The notes: generated from the sequence alone by a model not told the origin. Positions 1 to 10,048 are shown, numbered from the stretch's first letter. The stretch: 64,000 bases of DNA from an uncultured Bacteroidia bacterium (GCA_902801885.1 CADCJX010000003.1:57205-121204), one strand, 5' to 3'. Program-made: numbers and translations.

Positions 1-42
1 GCTACCCAGATCCCTTACATCAACCTGAACATCCTATTCTGA
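1..42 (+). CDS. C-terminal end of a probable TonB-dependent receptor (partial)
   Basis: Frame 1 is open from the window edge and encodes ATQIPYINLNILF before a TGA at 40-42. The terminal phenylalanine after alternating hydrophobic residues is the usual outer-membrane beta-barrel sorting end. The next gene starts inside this stop (TGATG), so the two are translationally coupled. In Bacteroidota, DUF4249 lipoproteins normally follow a TonB-dependent receptor. That context, rather than these 13 residues, is the main reason for the call. Confidence 0.55.
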   Translation, partial: ATQIPYINLNILF

Positions 43-1196
43 TGAAAAAGATTCTTTTATTGGCAATAGCTGCTTTTGTTGCGTTCGGCTGCGTCTATGA
101 ATTCGAACCTGACATCAGAACAGATGATGCTAAGGGCCTTGTCGTAGAGGGTGACATCCTGATAGGAGATGTAAGCAGTTTTACCTTGAGTTCGATAGAG
201 CCCCTGTCCGGAGACGATGTTGCCCCTGTCCGAGGGTGGGTCTGGATTGAAGACGATGCAGGAGGGGAGTATTATCCCGAATCATCGGACGCGTCAGACT
301 CGTTCTCGATCGACATGACGAAGGCTTCCGCGGACAGGAAGTATCGCCTGAGGATCCGTTTGGCAACCCCGGTAGCAGGCAATTCGACTTTCTATTCTTC
401 AGAGTGGAAGGAAGTCCAGAAGGCACCTGTGATCGATGACTTGTCTTTCACCTGGAGCGATGACATCTACATCGATCCCTATGTCCATCTGTGGCTCAGC
501 CTCTCCTCTGTCGAAGGATCCGGCTGCTTCCGTTGGGATTACGAAGAGATCTGGGAGTTCCATTCAGAGTACCTGGCACAATACTATTACGATCCCGTGA
601 CCCAGAAGGTCCGATCCTACGAAGGCCGGATTCCTCCGCTCTACTATTGCTGGAGTTATGACAATTCGCACCAGGCAGGATTGGCGATAGCTAAGAGTAC
701 CGGTGGCGAGCGCATTGCCGACTACAGCTTCCTCGACATTGACAGAAGGGAACTCAGGATGCAGACCCTCTATTACATTAAGGTCAAGGCAAGGAACATT
801 TCAGAAGAGTGTTACGAATATCTTCATTCAATCGAAGTCAACTCGACTTCTACAGGATCACTTTCACAGCCGGATCCCAGCCAGATAATCGGTAACATTT
901 TCTCGGATGATGATCCCTTGGAGGTCGTCTATGGCTATATAGAGGCATCGCGGGTTACGGAAACAAGCATGTACATCTCCGACCTGTTCATTCCACCTGC
1001 TGAGCCGGGCGGTAATGTTCCTCCTCCTGTCACACTGTCAGGCATGTTGACCCCGCTCTCCCCGGCAGATGCCTATCTGTACGATTTGCGTCCCACGGAT
1101 TCTCCTGATATCTGGGTCAATAAAAAGTGCGTCGAATGTACTGCTATAGGCGGCACGAAAATCAAGCCTCCATTCTGGCCAACCCCTTCAGAATAA
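42..1196 (+). CDS. DUF4249 family outer-membrane lipoprotein
   Basis: A 384-residue protein whose signal peptide ends in a lipobox (VAFGC, Cys17). It is followed by the typical DUF4249 start, a short acidic stretch and then LVVEGDI, and by beta-rich sequence with many aromatic residues. DUF4249 proteins sit beside TonB-dependent receptors and are thought to act as surface or periplasmic partners; their substrates are generally unknown. The start overlaps the upstream stop by one base, and the MG2-like gene follows after 5 nt. Family assignment is by recognition of the N-terminal pattern. No function beyond accessory to the receptor can be inferred. Confidence 0.75.
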   Translation: MKKILLLAIAAFVAFGCVYEFEPDIRTDDAKGLVVEGDILIGDVSSFTLSSIEPLSGDDVAPVRGWVWIEDDAGGEYYPESSDASDSFSIDMTKASADRKYRLRIRLATPVAGNSTFYSSEWKEVQKAPVIDDLSFTWSDDIYIDPYVHLWLSLSSVEGSGCFRWDYEEIWEFHSEYLAQYYYDPVTQKVRSYEGRIPPLYYCWSYDNSHQAGLAIAKSTGGERIADYSFLDIDRRELRMQTLYYIKVKARNISEECYEYLHSIEVNSTSTGSLSQPDPSQIIGNIFSDDDPLEVVYGYIEASRVTETSMYISDLFIPPAEPGGNVPPPVTLSGMLTPLSPADAYLYDLRPTDSPDIWVNKKCVECTAIGGTKIKPPFWPTPSE

Positions 1197-1201
1197 ACGT
1201 T

Positions 1202-2878
1202 ATGAAACAGATAGCCATAATCATATCAGCCGCCCTGCTCGTTTTTCCTACTGTGCTCTTTGCCGAGGTTTCAGAAAGAGTGTGGGTCTCGACGGACAAA
1301 GATGTCTACCTCTCAGGGGAAACTGTCTGGTGCTCAGTTTTCAGTATTGATGCGACGACTGGCAGTCTCTCTCATGAGAACAGCGTCGCATATCTGGAAA
1401 TGTCATCCGTCAGCGGTACCCTTGTGACTTGCAAGATTGCCATGGTAGGCGGCAGGGGATCCGGTGCGTTCCAGATTCCTGTTTCTGCCCACACCGGCAA
1501 CTACACTCTCGTAGGCTACACAGCCTCTTCAAGGGGAAGAAGTGATGTCCATGCCGATGCAAGGCTCCTTTCTGTGTTCAACACATCTTCGGGCTTGAGA
1601 GTCAAGGGAGGAGTCGATATCGTCGATCCTTCCGCCTATGCTGCTTTGGCAGCCAAGGATAATATTGCCTCCGGCCCTCTCAGTATCGGAGTTGAATCTT
1701 CGGTACCAAGGTCTTCAGCGGTTACGCTGAACATCGGCAACAGTCTGCCTTCCGGTGCATCCTTAAGCCTTTCCGTCCATTGCGATGACGGAATCATCGC
1801 TCCTGACGGGAAATCAATAGTGGATTTTGTGGGAACACCTTTTGCTCCATTCCAGGGCAGTGCCGAGGATAAGGAAGGTGAGACCTTGCATGGCCGCCTT
1901 TTCGGTGCCGATGCCTCTACCGTGACGCAGGACCTGGACTTGCTGGCGGTAGTAGCTTTCCCTGGCTATGCCGAGGATGTCTATGCCGGCAAGATTTCGG
2001 CCGACGGCACGGCAAGTTTCCGTACGGGCAACATCTACGGTGACCGTGACATGGTCTGTGAGATAGTGGGGCTGGACGACTCCCGCGAGTGCCGTCTGGT
2101 CATAGAGTCACCTTTCCTCGGTGTCAAGGTGCCTTCTATCCCATCCCTCAAGCTTTCTGAAGCGTCAAAAGACGCCCTGGAGAAGCGGATGAAGTCCCTC
2201 CTTACTCCCGGACGGTACAGCCTTGACACCCTGGCGGAATTCCTTCCAAAGAGGGGAAGTATCTTCCTGGCAGATGATCTGTGCAAGCGTTACCACCTGG
2301 ACGACTATCGTCGTTTCCCTACAATCAGGGAAACCCTGGTGGAGATCACCCCCGACCTTCGCATACGTAAGGACATCAAGGGTAGACCGCAGATACAGAC
2401 TGTCCTGGAAGGTGTAGTGAGGGACAATCTGGAGTTTTCCGGCAACATGCTTGTCCTGATCGACGGTGTACCGGTGAAAGATGTGGAGAAACTCCTCGAG
2501 TTCGATGCCATGCTTGTCGGGGATATCCTGATATATCCTTACAACTATTCCCTTGGTAATGCAATCTTCAACGGCGTAGTTGACTTCGTTACCAAGACGG
2601 GAGACATCTCATCGTTCAAGTTCGACAGGAATGTCGTGATAGTGGACTGGCAGGGAGAAGCCTATCCGGTTGCTTTTACTTGTCCGAACCTGCCGGAAGG
2701 AGGTGAAGACTTCCGCAACACTCTTTACTGGCTTCCCCAGATCGATCTGAAAGCAGGTGAGAATACCAGCGTGCAGGTCAGGACTCCTTCCTATCCCGGC
2801 CGGTTCAAGATAGTCGCCGAAGGCATCTCTGCGGACGGCAGGCCATTCAGAAGCGAGGCTTCCTTCGAGGTACGTTGA
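1202..2878 (+). CDS. MG2-domain / TonB plug-like exported protein
   Basis: The start is placed at ATG 1202 because a clean signal peptide follows (MKQIAIIISAALLVFPTVLFA). The upstream in-frame start at 1127 would add unrelated residues and overlap DUF4249. That gives 558 residues. The N-terminal third resembles a macroglobulin MG2 strand domain (STDKDVYLSGETVW, then GNYTLVGYT). The C-terminal half holds a plug-like segment (LVLIDGVPVKDVEKL, then GVVDFVTKTG) as found in proteins paired with SusC/TonB systems. Relatives are often around 800 residues, so this copy is short. It probably works in the envelope with the receptor and DUF4249 protein upstream. Confidence 0.65.
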   Translation: MKQIAIIISAALLVFPTVLFAEVSERVWVSTDKDVYLSGETVWCSVFSIDATTGSLSHENSVAYLEMSSVSGTLVTCKIAMVGGRGSGAFQIPVSAHTGNYTLVGYTASSRGRSDVHADARLLSVFNTSSGLRVKGGVDIVDPSAYAALAAKDNIASGPLSIGVESSVPRSSAVTLNIGNSLPSGASLSLSVHCDDGIIAPDGKSIVDFVGTPFAPFQGSAEDKEGETLHGRLFGADASTVTQDLDLLAVVAFPGYAEDVYAGKISADGTASFRTGNIYGDRDMVCEIVGLDDSRECRLVIESPFLGVKVPSIPSLKLSEASKDALEKRMKSLLTPGRYSLDTLAEFLPKRGSIFLADDLCKRYHLDDYRRFPTIRETLVEITPDLRIRKDIKGRPQIQTVLEGVVRDNLEFSGNMLVLIDGVPVKDVEKLLEFDAMLVGDILIYPYNYSLGNAIFNGVVDFVTKTGDISSFKFDRNVVIVDWQGEAYPVAFTCPNLPEGGEDFRNTLYWLPQIDLKAGENTSVQVRTPSYPGRFKIVAEGISADGRPFRSEASFEVR

Positions 2879-2895
2879 GGTCTTTTCCTCAGAGA

Positions 2896-4179
2896 CTAGG
2901 ATTTGAAGTTCAAGACACTCAGTACTTTCATCGATTCGTCGGCGGCGGTCAGGTAGGTGATTGAATAATCCTTCCCTCCCTTCGTCACATCAAGCACGAC
3001 GTGGCCTCCGTCGAATGAAGATGTGTTGATCACGTCCAGCCAGGCCTTGCCTGCATCCTCCTCCCTTCTTTCCTTAGGGAATATTCCCGGACATACTATC
3101 CTGTCTCCTGTGTAGATTGACCGGTCTGCAATCCTCTCCATCACCGGAGCCACGTTGTGAAGCTGGTCCCAGACACAGCTGACGTAGACTTGCGCCTGAA
3201 GGGCACCAAGGAGTTTTGCAGGCATTGAGTAGTGGCCGTGATGGTTTATCTTGGCAACGTTTACCTTCGGGCAGACTTCCGCTATCGCTTCCTCTACCTG
3301 GAAAGTGCTGCCGTCAGGAAGCTTCCATGAGTCGGAGAAGTCTCCGGCAGTGTAGAACTTGAATGGACCGTAGGAGATGATCATTCCGATGCTCATGCCG
3401 TTCTCGTTGAAATATTCAGGATTATCTTTCTTCCTTTCTGCATAGAGGTCGATGACCCGTCCGTCCGGTGCGGCTATCCTTCCGTTGCCGCAAATGTTCC
3501 TGATCGAGAATTCCGGGTACTTGCCGGGAGAACGGAGCATACTGACCTGGTCCGTAGCTCCGACCCTGAACTTTTCGACTGTCATTCCGCGATGACGGAT
3601 CATGAAGTCGTAGAAGTTCCTCATGTGTGTGACATTGTTGGCGGAGCGCTCTATGAGGGGGAGAGGATCGTTGTAGTCAGGCCAGCAGCGGTCGAAAGCC
3701 TTCGAGAAATCAAGGTATTCAGCAGCTTGGGAGAACCCGCTCATGATGTAGTCTCCTCCGGCACGGGTGACCTTGTCGGCATAAAAGGAAGCACTGCCAC
3801 CGTGATCCGTGTGGTAATGCGAGAGCATCATGTAATCTACCTTCCTGCCGTTCGGATTGACACGCTTTATGTACCTGGCGATCCATTCTCCGGCATGTTT
3901 GTCAGGGGAGGGCAGTACCGGCACAGCCAATTTGCCACGACCGACAGCGTTGTGGTCGCCGCAGTCAAGCAGCATCGTCGTTCCGTCCGGGAATATCATG
4001 AATATCGATTCGGAAACTCCGGTGTAGATGAAATGGGCCTGGAAATGCCCTGGCTTCCAGCCTTTCCATACTTTGCCCACCGCGGGAGCGTTTGCTCCGG
4101 CAGCAAATGCCTTTTCCCAGTCAAACATCAGGGCTGCCGTTGCCATGGCCGAACCCTTCAGGAAGTCTCTTCTGTCCAT
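2896..4179 (-). CDS. Tat-exported metallo-beta-lactamase fold hydrolase
   Basis: A 427-residue protein with a twin-arginine signal (DRRDFLKGSAM) and a zinc-binding HxHxDH motif (SHYHTDHGG). Further conserved metal-site segments appear as LLDCGDH upstream and KINHHGHYSMP downstream. It is therefore a periplasmic MBL-fold hydrolase similar to the ComEC/Rec2-type or YcbJ-like MBL group; the substrate is not evident. It is the last gene of a four-gene minus-strand operon, 8 nt after the esterase. It converges with the MG2-like gene, with only 17 nt between the two stops. Confidence 0.8.
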   Translation of the reverse strand: MDRRDFLKGSAMATAALMFDWEKAFAAGANAPAVGKVWKGWKPGHFQAHFIYTGVSESIFMIFPDGTTMLLDCGDHNAVGRGKLAVPVLPSPDKHAGEWIARYIKRVNPNGRKVDYMMLSHYHTDHGGSASFYADKVTRAGGDYIMSGFSQAAEYLDFSKAFDRCWPDYNDPLPLIERSANNVTHMRNFYDFMIRHRGMTVEKFRVGATDQVSMLRSPGKYPEFSIRNICGNGRIAAPDGRVIDLYAERKKDNPEYFNENGMSIGMIISYGPFKFYTAGDFSDSWKLPDGSTFQVEEAIAEVCPKVNVAKINHHGHYSMPAKLLGALQAQVYVSCVWDQLHNVAPVMERIADRSIYTGDRIVCPGIFPKERREEDAGKAWLDVINTSSFDGGHVVLDVTKGGKDYSITYLTAADESMKVLSVLNFKS

Positions 4180-4187
4180 ATAGATCG

Positions 4188-5327
<1,140 letters not shown>

Positions 5328-6365
5328 TTATAATGCCGGGAGGATGTGATCCCAGATAAGGTTGATCTCTTCCTGCATGTCTCCGATCTGGGCTGTGGTC
5401 ACTACCACTGCATCCTTCTCGGGAATAACTATGATGTACTGGCCGTAGGCACCGTCGGCTCGGAAGGCGTTGTGGCGGCAGCGCCACATCTGGTAGCCGT
5501 AACCCTGGAGCCAGTCGCTGGTGGCAGGATCGACATTTCTTTCACGCATCTGAACTTCATTCGTACCTGCAGGGCAGCACGGGACTTGCTTCGCGCTCAT
5601 TTCCTTGACCCAGTCGGCAGGAATGACCTGTTTGCCTGCGAACTTGCCTCCGTTCAGGATGCAGAGACCCATCTTGGCAAGGTCCTCGGTGTGGAGATAG
5701 AGGCCCCATCCGCCTGTGTTGATTCCGGCCGGACTCTCCAGCCACTTAGGTTTTTCAATACCGAGAGGCTGCCAGAGGCGGCTTTCGAGGTAGTCGACCA
5801 CTTTCTGGCCGGTGACCTTCTGGACAGCAGCCGAGAGAACGTAGGTTCCGAGGCTGTTGTAGCAGTAGCAGGTGCCGGGCTCATATTCAATGGGCCATTC
5901 CATGAAACCCCTGACCCAGTCGCCGTCATTGCTGCGCACCGAGCCTGTCGGATCCTTTCCGTGGCCGGAGTTCATGGTCAGGAGGTGCCTGATGGTAATC
6001 CTTGATAGTGTGTCCGACGCATTTTCAGGCACGCTTTCGGGGAAAAGGTCCACTATCTTGTCATCCAGGTGAAGCAGACCTTCGGAGATCGCGAATCCCA
6101 CGGCTGTCGAGGTGAAAGTCTTGCTCACGGAGTGAAGGACATGGGCGGTGTCCGGCACGAAGAAATGTTCAGCCAGGACTTTCCCGTGCTGGACTACCAT
6201 GATGCTGTGAAGATCCTCCGCGCAGTCCTTGACAGCTTGGAGATATTCAGACATGGCTTTGTCCATTTGGGCAGAAGCCTTGCCTCTGGGAAGGTTCCCG
6301 TTCTTGGGAGAACAAGCGGCCAGTGAAATAAGGACCGCAAGGACAAGGAAACGTTTCATATTCAT
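5328..6365 (-). CDS. Serine hydrolase of the class C beta-lactamase / DD-peptidase family, lipoprotein
   Basis: 345 residues. A short signal ends in a lipobox (LAACS), so it is membrane anchored. The SxxK catalytic motif is SVSK in LHSVSKTFTS, and the YxN-type motif is YNS in CYCYNSLGTYVLS. The third motif is not clear. Most members of this family (PF00144) are esterases or peptidases rather than true beta-lactamases. It lies 9 nt upstream of the esterase and 14 nt downstream of the metallophosphoesterase, so all four hydrolases are probably made together. Confidence 0.85.
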   Translation of the reverse strand: MNMKRFLVLAVLISLAACSPKNGNLPRGKASAQMDKAMSEYLQAVKDCAEDLHSIMVVQHGKVLAEHFFVPDTAHVLHSVSKTFTSTAVGFAISEGLLHLDDKIVDLFPESVPENASDTLSRITIRHLLTMNSGHGKDPTGSVRSNDGDWVRGFMEWPIEYEPGTCYCYNSLGTYVLSAAVQKVTGQKVVDYLESRLWQPLGIEKPKWLESPAGINTGGWGLYLHTEDLAKMGLCILNGGKFAGKQVIPADWVKEMSAKQVPCCPAGTNEVQMRERNVDPATSDWLQGYGYQMWRCRHNAFRADGAYGQYIIVIPEKDAVVVTTAQIGDMQEEINLIWDHILPAL

Positions 6366-6379
6366 TGTGTTTGATTATG

Positions 6380-7351
6380 TCAGATAAACAGGACTTCCTG
6401 ACCGTGGAAGAGGAAGTTGCCGCCTACTACATATTCCCTGCAGGTAGGGGAGAAACGGTCTTCCACAGTGATGTGCTCATGTCCGGCCAGGATGCATTTC
6501 AATAGAGGTTCTCTCTTAAGGTAGGCGATGAAGTCCCTTGTCACGGGATCTTCGAGTTGTGCCTTGTAGTCTCCTGTCGCCTCGGGCAGGGCACTGTAAT
6601 TCATGGGGCCTTTGTCACTCCAGAAGCGGACGTGGGCTCTCCAGATCACATCCGTGAAGAAAGGAACGTGCATGCAGAGTACGATCGGCAGCCCTTTCCT
6701 GGCTTCCTGCCTGAACTTGGCGAATTGCTCTCCGGTCACGTAGCCGTACACATCGTCCAGGGTTATGAAGTTGACTCCGTTCACCACCTGTGACTGGAAA
6801 CTGACGTCGAAGGGATAGACGCTCTGGAGTTTCTCTCTTGTGTTGTCTTTGTAGGCTTCGTTCCTTTCCTCCTTCGGCTCACTGAGCCACATGTCAGTGC
6901 TGAACTCATGATTGCCAAGGGCCCCGATGAGCGAGGTCCCGAAATATTTCTTCACCAGGTCGAAATTGGCCTCGCTCTGCCAGTCTATGATGTCTCCGGT
7001 GTGGACTATGTAGTCGACATGCTGTTTCGCCCAAGCCAGTGCATCCCTGAGTGCCTCTTCCTGCCTGCCTCCGAAGGTGACCGTGCGTTTTGCATTCAGT
7101 TCCTGCTTCTTGGCGTTCTCATGGGGATAAGCGGCAGTGAGATGAGAGTCGGAAATATGAAGGACTGAGAAGGGTTTCTCCAGTCCTATCTCGACCACAG
7201 CGTAGCTCAGGGAAAGACGTTCGTATCTTCCTCTCTGAGAGAAAACTTCCGGCTTGTCTTCAGCAAGGACCGGAAGTTGTGAAGTGGCGATGAGGGCACC
7301 GGCTCCAGCGAGCCTTTTCATGAATACTCTCCTGTCAATGTTATTGCTCAT
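6380..7351 (-). CDS. Tat-exported calcineurin-like metallophosphoesterase
   Basis: 323 residues with a twin-arginine signal (DRRVFMKRLAGAG). All five metal-binding blocks are present in order: HISDSHL, HTGDIIDW, LGNHEF, CMHVPF and AGHEH. It should hydrolyse phosphomonoesters or diesters in the periplasm; the specific substrate is unknown. It is the first gene of the 7351-2896 operon, divergent from the Gfo/Idh gene, with a 121 nt shared upstream region. Confidence 0.88.
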   Translation of the reverse strand: MSNNIDRRVFMKRLAGAGALIATSQLPVLAEDKPEVFSQRGRYERLSLSYAVVEIGLEKPFSVLHISDSHLTAAYPHENAKKQELNAKRTVTFGGRQEEALRDALAWAKQHVDYIVHTGDIIDWQSEANFDLVKKYFGTSLIGALGNHEFSTDMWLSEPKEERNEAYKDNTREKLQSVYPFDVSFQSQVVNGVNFITLDDVYGYVTGEQFAKFRQEARKGLPIVLCMHVPFFTDVIWRAHVRFWSDKGPMNYSALPEATGDYKAQLEDPVTRDFIAYLKREPLLKCILAGHEHITVEDRFSPTCREYVVGGNFLFHGQEVLFI

Positions 7352-7472
7352 GATTGTGTCTGTGGTTGTAAAAACAATCGGTTATTGATGAACGTAAATT
7401 TAGCCATTTTTTATTATATTTGAAATTGTGGACTATTTCTAGTTTCAAGCTATCTACATAATTAAACACAAT
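7352..7472. promoter_or_regulatory. Divergent intergenic region with a Bacteroides-type -7 element
   Basis: This 121 nt AT-rich spacer separates the divergent metallophosphoesterase and Gfo/Idh operons. TATATTTG at 7415-7422 matches the Bacteroides -7 consensus TAnnTTTG on the plus strand, about 50 nt before the Gfo/Idh start. I find no TTTG at the expected 19-21 bp spacing. The palindrome TAAATTTA at 7395-7402 is one base off the -7 consensus in both directions and could serve the minus operon. Confidence 0.35.
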
Positions 7473-8999
7473 ATGAAGGAATTATCCAGAAGAGACTTCA
7501 TCAAGACCGGAATTACGGCAGCGGCCGGAGCGGCTGCTTTTACAATCGTACCTAGCCACGTCCTCGGCAGGACCCTCGGGCATGTAGCTCCGAGTGACAA
7601 GCTCAACATCGCCGGAGTCGGCATCGGAGGAGTAGGCCGCAGGAATCTTAAGAATATGGCTACTGAAAACATTGTCGCCCTATGCGACGTGGACTGGACG
7701 TACGCCATGAAGACCTTCAATGACTATCCTTCTGCCAAGCGTTTCAAGGACTGGAGAGTCATGTTCGACCAGATGGGCAAGGACATCGATGCGGTGCTCG
7801 TTGCCACTCCGGACCACACACATGCCGTCGTGGCTGCTCATGCCATGACCCTTGGCAAGCATGTCTATGTCCAGAAGCCTCTGACACATTCTGTCTATGA
7901 GGCCAGGCTCCTTACCAAACTTGCCAAGAAATACAGGGTTGCGACCCAGATGGGCAACCAGGGCAATTCTTTCGATGACTGCCGTCAGCTCTCCGAATGG
8001 ATCTGGTCCGGAGTCATAGGCGATGTCTATGAAGTCCATTGCTGGACTGACCGTCCGATATGGCCTCAGGGACTCATGCAGCCTGCCGGGGGAGTCAAGG
8101 TTCCGAAAACACTTGACTGGGACCTGTTCATAGGCCCTGCGGAGATGCGGCCTTATGATCCAGCCTACACCCCCTGGAACTGGCGTGGTTTCTATGATTT
8201 CGGTACCGGAGCCCTCGGCGACATGGCCTGCCACATCATGGACCCTGTCGTGATGGCTCTCGGAATCAAGTATCCTACAAGCGTCATGGCCAGTTCGACC
8301 TTGAGCAACCTCTATTCACCGCCCCATGCCGAGAAGATTACCTACACCTTCCCTGCAAGGGCTCCGAAAGGCAATGTCCGCATGCCGGAGGTGAAGGTAC
8401 ACTGGTACGACGGCGGCCTTCTTCCCGACCGCCCCGAAGAGCTTCCTGACGGAGTCATGATGGGTGATGAGAACGGAGGGCTTATCTTCGTCGGTACCAA
8501 GGGTAAGATCATGGCCGGATGCTACGGTCTCAAGCCCACCCTGCTTCCTGCTTCTTCCATGGAGTATTTCAAGGAACCTGCTCCCGTCATCAGAAGGGTT
8601 CCGGGAGGCAACGGCGACATCTGGAGCACCGATGCACATGAGCAGGATTGGATCCGCGCCTGCAAGGAGAATCCTGAAAACCGCGTGGAGACCTCTTCCA
8701 ACTTCCAGATTTCCGGTCCTTTCACTGAGATGGTGGACATGGGTGTCCTCGCCGTCCGTCTTTCAGGTCCCACCGGACTCCATCGCGAGCTCAAGTGGGA
8801 TGGCGAGAACATGCGCTTCACCAATATTTCCGACTCGGACAAGATCAAGATCGTCAATTACGACGACTTCAAGGTCATCGACGGAGATCCCCGCTTCGAC
8901 CGTCGCTACGCCGAGTTCAATGCCAAGATGATGGCCGAGGAATGGATCAGGCACACCTATCGCAACGGTTATTCCTTACCAGACATGCCCAATGACTAG
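7473..8999 (+). CDS. Tat-exported Gfo/Idh/MocA family oxidoreductase
   Basis: 508 residues. The twin-arginine signal (SRRDFIKTGITAAAG) is followed by a Rossmann fold (GVGIGGVGRRNL, then ALCDVD) and the family motif in the form QKPL instead of EKPL. The large C-terminal alpha/beta domain is longer than in cytoplasmic members. Such Tat-exported versions are common in Bacteroidota and carry a tightly held NAD(P); they act on sugars or glycosides. The next gene, a sugar isomerase-like lipoprotein, overlaps it by 8 nt. The pair probably acts on one exported sugar substrate. Confidence 0.85.
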   Translation: MKELSRRDFIKTGITAAAGAAAFTIVPSHVLGRTLGHVAPSDKLNIAGVGIGGVGRRNLKNMATENIVALCDVDWTYAMKTFNDYPSAKRFKDWRVMFDQMGKDIDAVLVATPDHTHAVVAAHAMTLGKHVYVQKPLTHSVYEARLLTKLAKKYRVATQMGNQGNSFDDCRQLSEWIWSGVIGDVYEVHCWTDRPIWPQGLMQPAGGVKVPKTLDWDLFIGPAEMRPYDPAYTPWNWRGFYDFGTGALGDMACHIMDPVVMALGIKYPTSVMASSTLSNLYSPPHAEKITYTFPARAPKGNVRMPEVKVHWYDGGLLPDRPEELPDGVMMGDENGGLIFVGTKGKIMAGCYGLKPTLLPASSMEYFKEPAPVIRRVPGGNGDIWSTDAHEQDWIRACKENPENRVETSSNFQISGPFTEMVDMGVLAVRLSGPTGLHRELKWDGENMRFTNISDSDKIKIVNYDDFKVIDGDPRFDRRYAEFNAKMMAEEWIRHTYRNGYSLPDMPND

Positions 9000-9834
9000 G
9001 AAATCAATACTTTTCGCAGCGGCCGCCGTAATCCTGGCGGCCGTTGCCGCTTGCTCTCCGAAAAAGAGCATTGCCGAGCGCAATGACTGGAAACTTGCCA
9101 TCCAGTCCTACACCTTCCACAAGTTCTCCTTCGAGGAGGCCCTGGACAAGACTGCCGAGCTTGGCCTGGGTTACATTGAGGCCTATCCCGGCCACCGTCT
9201 CGGAGGCAAGTGGGGTGACCAGGCCTTCGGTTATTCGATGGACGAGGACACGCGGAAGGAGATTCTCGACCTGGCTGCCTCGAAGGGCGTGAAGATAGTC
9301 GGCTCCGGGGTGTTCGTTCCTTCGGACCCTTCCGAGTGGGAGAAGGAGTTCGAGTTCGCCAAGGCGATGGGACTGGAATATATTTCCGCGGAACCTCCGA
9401 TGGCGGACTGGGACCTTGTCGAGAAATTATCGGATGAATATGGGATAGCAGTTTCTGTCCATAACCACCCGAAGCCCTCTACCTACTGGACTCCTGACAG
9501 CCTGCTTGCTGCAGTGTCAGGAAGGTCTGCGCGTCTTGGATCCTGCGCCGATGTAGGCCATTGGAAGAGGTGCGGTCTGGATCACCTGGACTGTCTGAGG
9601 AAACTTGACGGAAGAATCATCTCCCTGCATTTCAAGGATATAGCTTCTGAAAATGCGGAGGGAGGACCTCATGATGTAATCTGGGGGACAGGTGTGCTGG
9701 ATGTTCCTGCCATGCTCGGAATCCTCGAGGAACAGGGCTTCAAGGGCTATTTCGCCATCGAGTATGAGTACAACTGGGACAATTCAGTTCCCGACATCCG
9801 GAAGTGCATCGACTATTTCCGCAACATCCCTTGA
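8992..9834 (+). CDS. Sugar phosphate isomerase/epimerase-like TIM-barrel lipoprotein
   Basis: 280 residues with a lipoprotein signal (AVAACS). An AP-endonuclease-2-type TIM barrel (PF01261) follows: LAIQSYTFHKFSFEEAL, then a central VSVHNHPKPSTYW, CADVGHWKR and SLHFKDI blocks that carry the metal-ligand His, Asp and Glu residues. Tethered to the membrane, it would isomerise or cleave a free sugar or keto-glycoside made by the upstream dehydrogenase. The ATG lies within the end of that gene, giving strong coupling. Substrate unknown. Confidence 0.82.
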   Translation: MTRKSILFAAAAVILAAVAACSPKKSIAERNDWKLAIQSYTFHKFSFEEALDKTAELGLGYIEAYPGHRLGGKWGDQAFGYSMDEDTRKEILDLAASKGVKIVGSGVFVPSDPSEWEKEFEFAKAMGLEYISAEPPMADWDLVEKLSDEYGIAVSVHNHPKPSTYWTPDSLLAAVSGRSARLGSCADVGHWKRCGLDHLDCLRKLDGRIISLHFKDIASENAEGGPHDVIWGTGVLDVPAMLGILEEQGFKGYFAIEYEYNWDNSVPDIRKCIDYFRNIP

Positions 9835-9851
9835 GAGGGAACCATATTGTA

Positions 9852-9900
9852 ATAAAAAAAGAAAGCGGACAAACCGTCGTTTCCGATGATTTGTCCGCTT
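9852..9900 (-). terminator. Intrinsic terminator of tRNA-Asn
   Basis: Read on the minus strand, an 11 bp stem (AAGCGGACAAA at 9863-9873 pairing with 9890-9900) continues past one mismatch into a further 5 bp and a 4 nt loop. A T-rich run at 9852-9862 follows. The stem starts directly at the base after the tRNA CCA. On the plus strand the hairpin has no good T-tract, so it serves mainly the tRNA. Confidence 0.85.
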
Positions 9901-9977
9901 TGGCTCCTCAAGCAGGACTTGAACCTGCGACCCCCTGATTAACAGTCAGGTGCTCTAACCAACTGAGCTATTGAGGA
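9901..9977 (-). tRNA. tRNA-Asn (GTT)
   Basis: The minus strand folds as a complete cloverleaf. The 7 bp acceptor stem is TCCTCAA/TTGAGGA, the D arm GCTC...GAGC, the anticodon stem CCTGA/TCAGG with loop CTGTTAA (anticodon GTT), and the T arm contains GGTTCAAGTCC. Discriminator G and CCA are encoded at 9901-9904. It has its own promoter and a terminator abutting the CCA. Confidence 0.96.
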
Positions 9978-10017
9978 ATTTTAATCTGCTCTTGGGAGCA
10001 TTTCCCTTTCGGGATTG

Positions 10018-10048
10018 CAAAGGTACAACAAAAACCTGTTTCTCCAAA
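10018..10048 (-). promoter_or_regulatory. Bacteroides-type promoter of tRNA-Asn
   Basis: On the minus strand a -33 TTTG (10045-10048) is separated by exactly 19 bp from the -7 element TACCTTTG (10018-10025). The transcript would start near 10010 with CAATCCCG and contain small hairpins (CCC-GAAA-GGG, then GCTC-CCAA-GAGC) before the mature tRNA. The 16 nt from the -7 box onward are identical to those at 63835-63850. Confidence 0.85.

Noticed and set aside
5328-6365. Calling the class C-type serine hydrolase a beta-lactamase resistance gene
   Set aside because: Only two catalytic motifs are clear, it is a lipoprotein in an operon of hydrolases, and most PF00144 members are not beta-lactamases.
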